64,000 nucleotides of DNA from Panopea generosa. Its lineage: Eukaryota; Mollusca; Bivalvia; Adapedonta; Hiatellidae. Position numbers and translations under genes: made by a program. This document shows positions 49,301-53,708 of the stretch, piece after piece (the stretch's first letter is position 1; every line of letters starts with the position of its first letter). The DNA is taken from the NCBI GenBank assembly GCA_029582155.1, contig CM055898.1, positions 19,804,229-19,868,228 on the forward strand, in the 5' to 3' direction. Below the pieces are notes generated by a model that saw nothing but the letters and a program-made list of their open reading frames with translations, did not search any database and was not told where the DNA came from.

Positions 49301-51521
49301 GGGAGTTATGGTGTGGATGGGGAGCTATGGTGAGGAAAGGGAAATAAGGTGTTAAAGAGGCAGCTATAGTGTGGAAGGAGAGCTATGGTGTGGAAGGGGA
49401 GCTATGGTGTGGAATGGAAGCTATGGTGTGGAAGGGGATCTATGCTGTGGAAGTGGAGCTATGGTAAGGAAGGGCAGCTATGTTGTAGGAGGGAAGCTAA
49501 GGTGTGGATGGGGAGCTATGGTGAGGAAAGGGAGCTATAGCGTTGAAGGGGAGCTATGGTGTTGAAAGGGAGCTATGGTGTGGTAAAGAATAGGAGCTAT
49601 GGTGTGAAATTGGAGCTATGGTGATGAAGGGGAGCTATGATGTGGAAGAGGAGCTATGGTGAGGAAGGAGAACTATGGTGTGGAAGTAGAGCTATGTTGT
49701 GGTATAGAATAGGAGCTTTGATATGGATCTGGAGCTATGGTGTTGAATGTGTGCTATGGGGAGCTATGTTGTTGAAGGGGAGCTATGATTTGGAAGGGGA
49801 ATTATGGTGTGGATGGGTAGCTATGGTGTGGAAAAGGAGCTGTGGTATGTAAGGGAAGCTATAGTGTGGAAAGGCAGCTATGGTGTGGAAGGGCAGCTAC
49901 GGTGCGGAAGAGGGGAGCTATGGTATGGAAGGAGAGTTATGGTGAGGAAAGGGAACTATGATGTAGAAAGGGAGCTATGATATATAAGGGGAGCTATGTT
50001 GTGGAAAAGCAGCTATGAAGTGGTAGGGGAGCTATGATGAGGAGGGAAGGGAGCTATGGTGTTGAAGGGAAGCTATGGTGTGGAAGGAGAGCTATAATAT
50101 GGAAGGAGAGCTATGATGTGGAAGGGGATTTATGATGTGGAAGCACAGCAATGGTGTTGAAGGAGAGCAATGGTGTGGAAGGGGAGCTATGGTGAAGAAA
50201 GGGAGCTATGGTGCGGAAGGGGAGCTATGGTATTGAAGTGGGATATAGTGTGGAAGGGGAACTATGGTGAAAAAAGTGAGCTATGGTGTTGAAGGGCAGC
50301 TATAATGTGGACGTAGAGATATGGTGTTTAAGGGGAGCTATGGTGAGGAAAGGGAGCTATGGTGTGGAAGGGAAGCTATGGTTTGGAAGGGAAGCTATGG
50401 TGTGGAAATGGAACTATGGTATGGAAGGGGAGCTACGATGAGAAAGGGCAGCTACGGTACGGAAATTAAACTATGATGTAGAAGGGGAGTAAAGGTGAGG
50501 AAAGTGAGCTATGGTGTGGAAAGGGAGCTATGGTATGTAAGCGGAGCTATGGTGTGGTAAAGCAGCTATGGTGTGGAAGGGGAGCTATGGTTAGGAAAGT
50601 GAGCTATGTTGTTGAAGGGCAGCTATGGTGTGGAAGGAGAGCTATGGTGTGGAAAGGGAGCTATGGTGTGGAAGGGGAGCTATGGTGAGAAAAGTGAGCT
50701 TTGGTGTTGAAGGGCAGCTATAGTGTGGAAGGCGAGCTATGATGTGGAAGGCAGCTATGGTGTTGAAGGGGAGTTATGGTGAGGAAAAGGAGCTTTGGTG
50801 TGGAAGGGCAGCTATGTGAAGAAAGGAATCTATTGTGTGGAAGGAACTTTTTGTGCAGTATGGAAGGGGAACTATGGTGTGGACTTGCGGGGTCTATGGT
50901 GAGGACGGAAGGGGAGCTATGGTGTGGAAGGAACCTATGGCGTGGAAGGGTAGCTATGGTATGCAGGATTTATGCCCTATTTGTGTTGATGAATATACAT
51001 AATTATGGCGGAATCTCCCTTCATTTCGTCTTCTTCTGTTGAACATGCATTTATAATTTTGGAAACATTTCTTTGAAATGGATACGCTATTATGTTTAAC
51101 TTGTGGTTAAATTCGTTATTCATGAATGAAAGAAACAGAAACATTTCCAGCCAATGTCTTCATTAATAAAACAATTCAATACAATTCTCATTTAAAATAA
51201 TTTTATGAAAAATATTGATGAATAGAAAGTCGATTGTATTTTTTTGTGTGTATCTAATTCAACATTTCCCATCTAACAGAATATCCAAAACTGACGACGA
51301 TAAAGTTATGGAAAACTCGTTATAACTTGTAAATTTTAAACTTATAAATTGTTCTTGCGATTGAAGATACAATGGAAGTTTGCTTTTCAGAACACACTAA
51401 CCAACCAGGCATGCATTTGCTGGACTTGCTGGATGAGAGGGGATACACGCAAAGTAACATCGAAGAAATGTTTATCAATTTAGAAATGAGAGATGCACTT
51501 CATGTTTTACGGAACTATTAG
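2913..51521 (+). CDS. Whole gene: FN3-repeat transmembrane receptor with ITAM-like tail and death domain (28 exons)
   Basis: The model joins 28 exons with matching phases into 5244 nt (1747 residues plus TAG). The order is signal peptide (residues 1-31), six-Cys module (36-87), 13 FN3 domains (about 88-1369), RPTP-like membrane-proximal region (1369-1544), transmembrane helix (about 1551-1574), tyrosine-rich tail (1581-1654) and death-fold domain (about 1660-1745). It should be a type I plasma-membrane protein. Module borders are nearly all phase 1, typical of shuffled extracellular modules. The FN3 set and juxtamembrane region resemble R3-type receptor tyrosine phosphatases, but no phosphatase exon is present. 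The ligand is unknown. A death domain normally recruits adaptors through homotypic contacts, so signalling by assembly is inferred. Undetected exons or alternative splices remain possible in the long introns. Confidence 0.82.
2958..5015. other. Introns 1 and 2
   Basis: Apart from exon 2 at 3579-3639, this interval is AT-rich non-coding sequence. I see no transposon or tandem repeat. Confidence 0.5.
3579..3639 (+). CDS. Receptor exon 2: hydrophobic core and cleavage region of the signal peptide
   Basis: After the acceptor AATTGTAG this 61-nt exon reads VVLILMEAFSSIKATATTNQ and stops at CAAG|GTACAA in phase 1. It joins exon 1 in phase 0 and exon 3 in phase 1. Signal peptidase cleavage is plausible after ATA (residue 31). 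The exon is short and the evidence is frame, splice sites and the peptide's character. Confidence 0.6.
5016..5171 (+). CDS. Receptor exon 3: six-cysteine EGF/EB-like module
   Basis: The acceptor TTCCCCAG and donor GTAAGT bound a 156-nt phase 1-1 exon (residues 36-87). Its six cysteines are spaced C-x8-C-x6-C-x10-C-x-C-x12-C, with the local motifs GQCITNNSHC and CQCDIW. The late C-x-C pair is EGF-like, but the spacing is not canonical EGF, so EB-like or another Cys-rich module is possible. Two NxS/T glycosylation sites (NNS, NGS) support an extracellular position. Confidence 0.8.
6434..6526. repeat. Compound microsatellite (GT)n(GA)n(CA)n(GA)n
   Basis: About 27 bases of GT repeat pass into a short GA run, then about 36 bases of CA repeat, then GA-rich sequence. 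The GT and CA arms are complementary, so one strand can fold into a hairpin with the GA run as loop. Confidence 0.95.
7073..7351 (+). CDS. Basic ORF at the 5' end of the LINE
   Basis: This 92-residue frame is rich in Lys and Arg (for example SKVYKRRKLNKWRHEHGY). It lies just before the endonuclease, where an ORF1 end or an ORF2 leader would sit. No RRM or zinc knuckle is visible. It probably belongs to the LINE, but the role is not clear. Confidence 0.4.
   Translation: MVIIKFKDSESKMKLFSVRADLREKGIRISSDLMTLQREKLNELKRCGQYGYFKNGKLEIITAKDDKVVKSKVYKRRKLNKWRHEHGYRDRS
7390..8192 (+). pseudogene. LINE APE-type endonuclease, broken
   Basis: The region opens with ILTWNINGLTDKLDDTKFID near 7397, the usual start of this fold, which carries its metal-binding Asn. 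A TAG near 7468 interrupts it, with further stops near 7790 and 7838. Later blocks include NLILMCLYLPPESS (7689), FYGGFTYIG (near 8047) and SDSDHLPVLLS (near 8160), which holds the C-terminal catalytic SDH. It is non-functional as it stands. Confidence 0.8.
8639..9556 (+). pseudogene. LINE reverse transcriptase, catalytic motif damaged
   Basis: Conserved blocks are visible: FPASWTKCIIVPVHNKG, the NYKGISL block, AGFRSGYSTVDN, VDFKKAFDSVNR and LGLRKGCKLSPILF. The catalytic block reads FAYDVALIA, so the first Asp of the usual FADD is Tyr. That alone should abolish polymerisation. The element also starts and ends in interrupted frames. Confidence 0.88.
9573..10200 (+). pseudogene. LINE ORF2 C-terminal region, frameshifted
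   Basis: The frames 9573-9848, 9874-10101 and about 10090-10200 continue the LINE polyprotein, with CPVLMYCAKLWG and NWVSTVRMNLYKNGFGYV. They are broken by stops and shifts. A related but separate C-terminal fragment lies at 35826-36345. Confidence 0.7.
10274..11078 (-). pseudogene. Gypsy-type LTR retrotransposon fragment: gag end and aspartic protease, decayed
   Basis: On the minus strand, 10586-10936 reads VPIISGCTIESLEG, then an aspartic-protease core VLRYTGCELAAVRK, then YYMVEIEAMV. After a stop the next frame (10274-10579) continues with DLIIGNINGV. The layout matches the protease region of Ty3/Gypsy-like Pol in molluscs. The catalytic DTG is present as YTG, so the protease would be dead. 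About 140 bases upstream of it (10937-11078) are also open and may be the Gag end. No LTR, reverse transcriptase or integrase accompanies it. Confidence 0.7.
11436..11723 (+). CDS. Receptor exon 4: FN3 domain 1
   Basis: This is a phase 1-1 exon of 288 nt (residues 88-184), with acceptor TTTATATAG and donor GTATGT. It ends with the FN3 strand E-F signature LPSGTNFDIRLYI. Unlike later domains it has no clear proline-rich start beyond PIL, and its N-terminal half is divergent. The assignment rests on the signature, exon length and neighbours. Confidence 0.8.
11724..13735. other. Intron 4
   Basis: AT-rich non-coding sequence with an AT-alternating stretch at 12337-12376. No coding or mobile feature is recognised. 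Confidence 0.5.
13736..14008 (+). CDS. Receptor exon 5: FN3 domain 2
   Basis: This is a phase 1-1 exon of 273 nt (residues 184-275). The FN3 hallmarks are the PEPPKNLTLTN start, the core Trp in NLTVTWQNN, and LEGGTEYMITMLA near the end. Several N-glycosylation sites (NLT, NNT, NYT, NGS) fit an ectodomain. Confidence 0.9.
14009..14802. other. Intron 5 with an AT microsatellite
   Basis: An (AT)n run lies at 14113-14143. Nothing else is recognised. Confidence 0.6.
14803..15057 (+). CDS. Receptor exon 6: FN3 domain 3
   Basis: This is a phase 1-1 exon of 255 nt (residues 275-360), the shortest FN3 exon. LKAGTLYTIKIYTYLQG is the FN3 signature. The core Trp of strand B is replaced (SLKLYMES). NTS, NKS, NDT and NFT are possible glycosylation sites. 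Confidence 0.88.
15058..17689. other. Intron 6
   Basis: It contains a SINE copy at 15293-15462 and a G run at 16424-16437. The rest is AT-rich with no supported coding sequence. Confidence 0.55.
15293..15462 (+). mobile_element. SINE copy with tRNA-Leu-like head and GTTAAACCC tail
   Basis: The head GTGGCCGGGTGGTCAAAGAC (box A) is followed by a TTAAG anticodon-loop-like segment and a long variable arm. Then come ATCGCTAAGGTCGTAGATTC (box B region) and a 3' end of GTTGGAAAAGGCGTTAAACC with an A-rich tail. The variable arm suits a class II (Leu/Ser) tRNA ancestor. It is the same family as 541-775. Confidence 0.7.
17690..17965 (+). CDS. Receptor exon 7: FN3 domain 4
   Basis: This is a phase 1-1 exon of 276 nt (residues 360-452). 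It has a PEAPKTIQFS start, the core Trp in FDMTWSIDES, and LQEGTQYTVHICTK at the end. Two cysteines lie in the last third (HICTK and ENCTI). Confidence 0.9.
17966..21059. other. Intron 7 with GT microsatellite
   Basis: A (GT)n run is at 19576-19610 and a 12-bp repeat of ATTTCAATGTC type is at 20387-20423. A minus-strand open frame at 19872-20105 is considered and rejected. No exon is supported. Confidence 0.55.
21060..21353 (+). CDS. Receptor exon 8: FN3 domain 5
   Basis: This is a phase 1-1 exon of 294 nt (residues 452-550). PLPPSSVEI begins the domain and LNAGTSYTFVVFTTFG closes it. The core Trp position is Phe in SIIVQFPAD. The acceptor ATTTCAG and donor GTAAGC are standard. Confidence 0.9.
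21354..22605. other. Intron 8
   Basis: Nothing beyond AT-rich non-coding sequence is recognised. Confidence 0.5.
22606..22887 (+). CDS. Receptor exon 9: FN3 domain 6
   Basis: This is a phase 1-1 exon of 282 nt (residues 550-644). ESPLPIGIV starts it, NLTVFWQSVEG carries the core Trp, and LTPGTLYDGAILLVWTG gives the FN3 signature. The donor is GTATGT. Confidence 0.9.
23187..23456 (+). CDS. Receptor exon 10: FN3 domain 7
   Basis: This is a phase 1-1 exon of 270 nt (residues 644-734). PTPPSNMIY starts it and LSVGTFYKIKIYSVVGN closes it. The core Trp position is Tyr (TITYIDD). The donor GTAAGT is followed about 40 bases later by a GA microsatellite. Confidence 0.9.
23496..23534. repeat. (GA)n microsatellite
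   Basis: An uninterrupted GA dinucleotide run of about 39 bases just inside intron 10. Confidence 0.95.
24830..26440. repeat. 30-bp minisatellite, about 53 copies
   Basis: The consensus unit reads roughly AACTCACTTCCGGGAGTTGT followed by ACATAACTAT. The units keep an exact 30-base period over long stretches, best conserved from about 25850 to 26270 and more diverged on the left. Because 30 is a multiple of 3, long open frames arise on both strands; they are translations of the repeat and not genes. Confidence 0.95.
26500..27740 (-). pseudogene. DIRS-like retroelement fragment: zinc knuckle then reverse transcriptase, decayed
   Basis: On the minus strand a CX2CX4HX4C knuckle, CFLCGKPGHWKKEC, lies at about 27490-27535. 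Downstream comes LKHCLQKWKEV with GYMLPF (27158-27373). Then EIQLLLDMGVMTRVQDKQG follows near 27060-27110, and SPFGIKTAFHIFTKRLKRFL near 26750-26815 in shifted frames. The order and the SPFG..T..F..FTK block match RTs of DIRS-type or related mollusc elements. It is riddled with stops. The clade assignment is tentative. Confidence 0.6.
27863..28055. repeat. 50-bp tandem repeat, nearly four copies
   Basis: Units start TTCTACACGACGTACTTCCA at 27863 and 27913, then recur at 27963 and, diverged, at 28013. The spacing is exactly 50 bases. Confidence 0.9.
30505..30801 (+). CDS. Receptor exon 11: FN3 domain 8
   Basis: This is a phase 1-1 exon of 297 nt (residues 734-833). PGSVSNILP starts it, MKIQWIKPEG has the core Trp, and LDPGTFCSVTVRATLGN is the signature with Cys at the usual Tyr. 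Many NxS/T sites are present. Confidence 0.9.
30802..31290. other. Intron 11
   Basis: AT-rich, nothing recognised. Confidence 0.5.
31291..31472 (+). CDS. Receptor exon 12: FN3 domain 9, first part
   Basis: This is a phase 1-0 exon of 182 nt (residues 833-893). PAKVDNFDI, ILFRWTKPQ and NGIIRNYFVIVSG are typical FN3 strands A-C'. The 3' end is taken at CAG|GTAATT (phase 0). This gives a domain longer than usual once joined to 32471-32669. A weaker donor inside the exon is discussed in the findings. Confidence 0.75.
31473..32470. other. Intron 12 with a SINE remnant
   Basis: A decayed SINE lies at 32255-32400. The remainder is AT-rich with nothing recognised. Confidence 0.5.
32255..32400 (+). 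mobile_element. Decayed tRNA-derived SINE
   Basis: A head with AATAGCTAGAGTGTTGGACG (box A type), a GCTCACGTTTGAGG anticodon-arm-like segment and CAGCTCGATCC (box B type) is present. The tail is eroded. Confidence 0.5.
32471..32669 (+). CDS. Receptor exon 13: FN3 domain 9, second part
   Basis: The acceptor is taken at TATATTTGCAAAAAG|GGAACG because its phase 0 matches the previous donor. The exon (199 nt, residues 894-960) ends in phase 1 at GTAAGC. VTGLHPYRNYTSRIIAQT is the FN3 E-F-G signature. A second acceptor, CATCCTTAG at 32495, would need a phase 1 partner. Confidence 0.72.
32670..33378. other. Intron 13
   Basis: Nothing recognised. Confidence 0.5.
33379..33711 (+). CDS. Receptor exon 14: FN3 domain 10
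   Basis: This is a phase 1-1 exon of 333 nt (residues 960-1071), the longest single-exon FN3. PGIPAESKITNYTYN starts it, VDLSWKSPVERNGVITAYTI covers strands B-C', and NYTFSVTANTSVGEGSP closes it. The acceptor is TTATTACAG and the donor GTAAGT. Confidence 0.92.
33712..34512. other. Intron 14
   Basis: Nothing recognised. Confidence 0.5.
34513..34803 (+). CDS. Receptor exon 15: FN3 domain 11
   Basis: This is a phase 1-1 exon of 291 nt (residues 1071-1168). VNIHWSPPCFPNGILTNYKV and NYTVKVAAETSAGRGQFSK are strong FN3 segments. It contains the cysteines of PPCF, VCLT and DTCY. The acceptor is TTTTATACAG and the donor CAG|GTATAT. Confidence 0.92.
34804..35364. other. Intron 15
   Basis: It contains a short GTGAGAGA-type purine repeat at 35155-35190. 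Nothing else is recognised. Confidence 0.5.
35365..35538 (+). CDS. Receptor exon 16: FN3 domain 12, first part
   Basis: This is a phase 1-1 exon of 174 nt (residues 1168-1226). PAKPQELRASS starts it, IYVRWVKPELEMF has the core Trp, and TKYRVIAVDVFNG gives strands C-C'. It ends at GATAG|GTATGA. The domain is completed by 39194-39322 after a 3.7-kb intron. Confidence 0.82.
35826..36345 (+). pseudogene. LINE ORF2 C-terminal fragment with nested SINE tail
   Basis: The frame at 35829 reads ITDKYKYLGIILTSNDSFLT, a block found just after the reverse transcriptase of LINEs. After an interruption the end carries TCNYCNDVETADDFHYVFNS near 36260, a C-terminal zinc-finger-like block. At about 35970-36046 it is interrupted by GTGCCGTAAAACACC plus (ATTC)n, a SINE-type tail. 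Confidence 0.7.
36410..37060 (+). repeat. Duplicated segments in tandem (about 40 bp and 120 bp units)
   Basis: The segment beginning ACTGTCCTATAGTGTACGCC occurs at about 36466-36584 and again at about 36946-37060 with few differences. The segment TATTGTATATTTATTCCTTC occurs near 36410 and 36581. They follow the LINE fragment and are probably its 3' region, duplicated. Confidence 0.8.
37283..37334. repeat. (GTT)n microsatellite
   Basis: A trinucleotide GTT run with a few T insertions. It creates a poly-Asn reading on the minus strand that is not a gene. Confidence 0.95.
39194..39322 (+). CDS. Receptor exon 17: FN3 domain 12, second part
   Basis: This is a phase 1-1 exon of 129 nt (residues 1226-1269). 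VRGLHPYTNYNFKVTAIT is the FN3 E-F signature and aligns with the second part of domain 9 (TGLHPYRNYTSRIIAQT). The acceptor is TTTGCAG and the donor GTAAGA. Confidence 0.85.
39323..40334. other. Intron 17, holding a palindromic element
   Basis: A large imperfect palindrome spans about 39548-39712. Around 40080-40210, short repeats with GAGTTCCTGGA and GAGTTATTGGACTCAT flank it and echo GTTATTGGACTCATGG at 39531. No exon is seen. Confidence 0.6.
39548..39712. repeat. Inverted repeat / foldback (MITE-like) element
   Basis: The left arm (about 39548-39622, with GTTTTCATCGGTTGATGAAA) is mirrored by the right arm (about 39640-39712, with TTTTTATCACTCGATGAAAA). The arms match at most positions for about 70 bases around a short centre near 39630. 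Weaker similarity may extend the arms outward. Confidence 0.8.
40335..40483 (+). CDS. Receptor exon 18: FN3 domain 13, part 1
   Basis: This is a phase 1-0 exon of 149 nt (residues 1269-1318). PGDVTGLIIKAES starts it, ILVSWGEPAYRDRHGIITDY covers strands B-C, and FVQYTEMNG ends it at GGG|GTAAGT. Confidence 0.9.
40484..41143. other. Intron 18
   Basis: Nothing recognised. Confidence 0.5.
41144..41227 (+). CDS. Receptor exon 19: FN3 domain 13, part 2
   Basis: This is a phase 0-0 exon of 84 nt (residues 1319-1346), DVSLTSKTDNK followed by FLITNIQPGLYSMK. It carries strands E and F of the FN3 domain. The acceptor is ATTTACAG and the donor AAG|GTAAGA. Confidence 0.88.
41228..41714. other. Intron 19
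   Basis: Nothing recognised. Confidence 0.5.
41715..41781 (+). CDS. Receptor exon 20: FN3 domain 13, part 3
   Basis: This is a phase 0-1 exon of 67 nt (residues 1347-1369), VFAATSVGNGTELFASIILN. It supplies the last FN3 strand, with the usual SVGNG turn. The acceptor ATGATTTAAG has a weak pyrimidine tract but the frame and motif are convincing. Confidence 0.85.
41782..42156. other. Intron 20
   Basis: Nothing recognised. Confidence 0.5.
42157..42336 (+). CDS. Receptor exon 21: RPTP-like juxtamembrane region, part 1
   Basis: This is a phase 1-1 exon of 180 nt (residues 1369-1429). The segments QIAVKLPLTQFLCNRSNGEP and KWGVVVSQE resemble the membrane-proximal extracellular region of FN3-rich receptor tyrosine phosphatases, where a beta strand with VIV follows the last FN3. 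The last 30 or so bases of the exon are homologous to the minisatellite in the next intron. Confidence 0.85.
42309..43640. repeat. About 70-bp minisatellite that includes the 3' end of exon 21
   Basis: The central units (about 42660-43330) read GTAACAGTATCACATGCTAG then TGAACTACAGGTGACG, with a period close to 70 bases. The left end aligns with the exon: AGTATCACAGGAGAACGAGG and GACAGGTAATCATT correspond base for base to the repeat's AGTATCACAGGATAGTGAAC and TACAGGTGACGATT. More diverged units continue to about 43640. Confidence 0.9.
43898..44044 (+). CDS. Receptor exon 22: juxtamembrane region, part 2
   Basis: This is a phase 1-1 exon of 147 nt (residues 1429-1478). It contains FQSKIKQHYKNWFDVK and KPYIATGEDWKPNCPGQN. 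The PYIATGE segment is of the kind found in RPTP juxtamembrane regions. The acceptor is ATATTTAG and the donor GTAAAT. Confidence 0.85.
44045..44940. other. Intron 22
   Basis: Nothing recognised. Confidence 0.5.
44941..45070 (+). CDS. Receptor exon 23: furin-type site and juxtamembrane region, part 3
   Basis: This is a phase 1-2 exon of 130 nt (residues 1478-1521). It opens with GRRRRRSADA, a strong proprotein-convertase site (cleavage expected after Arg1483). It then reads YEIGSDGDC and YCNGELQPGRKYR; the YCNG-L-PG-YR motif is typical of RPTP membrane-proximal domains. Cleavage would leave a roughly 70-residue extracellular stub on the membrane half. Confidence 0.9.
45071..45631. other. Intron 23
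   Basis: Nothing recognised. Confidence 0.5.
45632..45699 (+). CDS. Receptor exon 24: juxtamembrane region, part 4
   Basis: This is a phase 2-1 exon of 68 nt (residues 1521-1544), VRTFACTLLGCTETDYSEPI. It completes the YRV-F strand and the TDYS-PI motif shared with RPTPs. The acceptor is TCTAAACAG and the donor GTTAGT. Confidence 0.88.
45700..46844. other. Intron 24
   Basis: A GC-richer island at about 46620-46700 contains GCGGGGCTGGGCTCGCCC. I do not recognise it. Confidence 0.5.
46845..46956 (+). CDS. Receptor exon 25: transmembrane helix
   Basis: This is a phase 1-2 exon of 112 nt (residues 1544-1581). VPVIVGVVSAIVVITMVAGS continues with LIYWY to form one membrane span (about 1551-1574), followed by the stop-transfer sequence TRRRKTG. 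The N-terminal side is extracellular. Confidence 0.93.
46957..47820. other. Intron 25
   Basis: Nothing recognised. Confidence 0.5.
47821..48038 (+). CDS. Receptor exon 26: cytoplasmic tail with ITAM-like tyrosines
   Basis: This is a phase 2-1 exon of 218 nt (residues 1581-1654). It holds YMEL (Tyr1600), eight residues, YDKI (Tyr1612), eleven residues, then YLEL (Tyr1627), and later VYEQAG. The first pair fits the ITAM rule YxxL/I-x6-8-YxxL/I. YxxL/I motifs could also be endocytic sorting signals. The donor G|GTCTGT is weaker than others, but the next exon fits in phase. Confidence 0.85.
48039..48415. other. Intron 26
   Basis: Nothing recognised. Confidence 0.5.
48416..48568 (+). CDS. Receptor exon 27: death-fold domain, first half
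   Basis: This is a phase 1-1 exon of 153 nt (residues 1654-1705). LSNLKVHTYTTLAKILERLT is helix 1, and DDDETWWSYILNNYDLDI matches the DWR-LA block of death domains. RKEMRQL begins the next helix. The donor is CTTG|GTACCA; without splicing the frame would stop 15 bases later at 48585. Confidence 0.85.
48569..51390. other. Intron 27, splitting the death domain
   Basis: Most of this 2.8-kb intron is the 19-bp minisatellite at 48746-50965. The open frames inside are repeat translations. Confidence 0.85.
48746..50965. repeat. About 19-bp minisatellite, over 100 copies
   Basis: The unit is close to GGAGCTATGGTGTGGAAGG, with 18-20-base variants over about 2.2 kb. The plus strand is strongly purine- and G-rich. 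The varying unit length scrambles the frame, so only short spurious ORFs appear. Confidence 0.96.
51391..51521 (+). CDS. Receptor exon 28: death-fold domain, second half, and stop
   Basis: After the acceptor GCTTTTCAG the exon enters in phase 1 and reads EHTNQPGMHLLDLLDERGYT then NIEEMFINLEMRDALHVLRN to a TAG at 51519-51521 (residues 1705-1747). HLLDLLDERG fits helix 4-5 and INLEMRDALHVL the final helix of a death domain. Confidence 0.9.
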
Positions 51522-52248
51522 CGGAGTTGCACTTTTATGTTTCAATCAATTAAAAAGAAACGCTTCTTTAAAAAGATCAGTGCCATATATACATTAGTTT
51601 TTTTCGATTGGTATTGCAATATATAAATCATTTTGCAACATCTCAAATGCAAGAAATACAAAGCGATTACCTTGAATCCAAAGAAGACATTGTTATTTCA
51701 TGCTTTATTTGGCAATATAACTATTATAGGAATTTATGTGGTCAAACTTGTCTCAATTATCACGATTTGTAAGAAAATGAACCATTTTCATTTATCCTTT
51801 GAAAGCATAATGTGTGCAGAAATTGTAACATAAACACCAACCAGGCGTAGAGGTCTGACATGTTAATACAGTATGTCTAACTACGTAGTTGAATTATATA
51901 TATAAACCACATGTTTATTGCTTGTTTATTATATGCATGTTGATTTAGATGTCATGCATTTGAAATAATTGTTATTGATAAAGGCCAAGAGACAAAGTTG
52001 AGAAAAGATTATTGATTTATACAGTGATACATATAACGTTCTGTAGAGTATTACATTAAACGAACGATATTATTGTGTTGACGGATTAGAACAATTTATG
52101 TATTTTTATTTATTAATAGCGCATAATGATATGCTTTTGTTAAATGAAAACACTTTAATTGCCTCTTTATATCGTACAAAATGATTCTTAACATAAACAG
52201 TAAAACATGCTAATCAGAAAATAACATAATTTTTATTGTACTTTTAGT

Positions 52249-52254
52249 AAATAA
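52249..52254 (+). promoter_or_regulatory. Candidate polyadenylation signal of the receptor gene
   Basis: AATAAA occurs about 730 bases after the stop codon and is the first canonical hexamer I found. In AT-rich DNA it could be chance. Confidence 0.25.
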
Positions 52255-53556
52255 AAGTTAAGTAATTTACAATTGTGTATTGCTAATTGAACAATATCTG
52301 TATAACGTATCTCTAATTCATTCCTCTACTCCATTTGCTGTTTTTCCCAATGGCATCTGTTTACATTGCTTTGATTGTTGGAAAAGAGAGGATTCCCGAA
52401 TTTCGTTAAATTTTAAAGCGGGTTTTTCCATGACCAACTGGTTTAACGAATCCCTATAGAACATGCGTTCGAGCCTAACACAGTTCTAAACAATTATTAG
52501 AGACTTATTTCTATATATAACATGTTATGTGTTGAAAACCCATTAAACCCCGTTGCAAAAAGCAACAACACCACAATGGTCCTTTAAAGTTAAATATCCT
52601 TGAAGTTCTTAATAAATGAATATTTAATTTAATATTCACTTAACACTTTGCACGATTGCGTAAATCGATTAAAATATACATGTATTAAAAGGAATACTTA
52701 AGTATAAGTTTAATATATACTAACTCAAAAAAGAAACTGTACATGGTGCATCTGCTTATAAAATCTCCCATTTCGTATATATCAGTAGTTGTATACTACG
52801 ACAGTTTGTTACTACACAAATTGTGTATTTATTGAACGACTAGACAGTTAATATCATAGTTATGGTTTGTACTTAAATGTACACATTTCAAATAAAAACT
52901 ATGTATAGTTTCTTTTTTGAGGTAGTGAGTTAGTATATATGCTGAAAGTGTTTGATCGAATGCATTATAATGAATTATTGCCTTATGATAAAAAGCGTTT
53001 ATTTTGCATCTGATTTTCAGACCAATAGCTAACAATATAAAAGTCTACTTATATGTACTTTGTTTCTTTTAAATATGTGTATAAATGTTATTAAACGGAA
53101 ACATCTATTACATACATTAGATTTATTATACCCAGCTTAACATATATTGTTTTATTTGTTATTTGATGAAACTACTTTATTTTGATAAACAACACATGAG
53201 CCTGTTTTGTATTTATGCTGATATAAAGGCGAAACTTACATACAAACAACAGACAAAATTACATATGATGTTTATGACTATTTCTTATAACAAAGATATA
53301 AAAAGTCATTTAAGGATTCTGTAAGGTATTTCAGATTCGTATACTATTTCTCCGTAAACACTAAATACCAAGAACTGGGATTTTTATCATCCTTATTCAC
53401 ATTTCTAGTGTTTATTTAACCATGCCACTATAATTATTCCCGATAATCACCACGCTGGTTGAAAAGTAAACCCGAAAATAGTGATCTACGATCCCAGTAA
53501 TTACATAAATATAGGTATGTCTGCCGAATGCAATGCTTATTAAACGGTATTAAACT

Positions 53557-53708
53557 GTGTTACCTCTCTGTAACCTCTCTGTTATATCTTTGTAACCACT
53601 CTGTAACATCAGTAACTTTCTGTCATCTTTCTGTAACTTCTCTGTTACTCTGTAACTTCTTTGTCACCTCGCCGTAACCTCTCTATAACCTCTATATAAC
53701 CTGTCTGT
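53557..53708. repeat. Short tandem repeat, TCTCTGTAACC-like
   Basis: About a dozen imperfect units of 10-12 bases built on CTCTGTAACC. Confidence 0.8.

Noticed and set aside
48696..51042. Gly/Trp-rich ORFs such as MVWKGSYGVEG
   Set aside because: They are translations of the 19-bp minisatellite within an intron; the frames shift with unit length.
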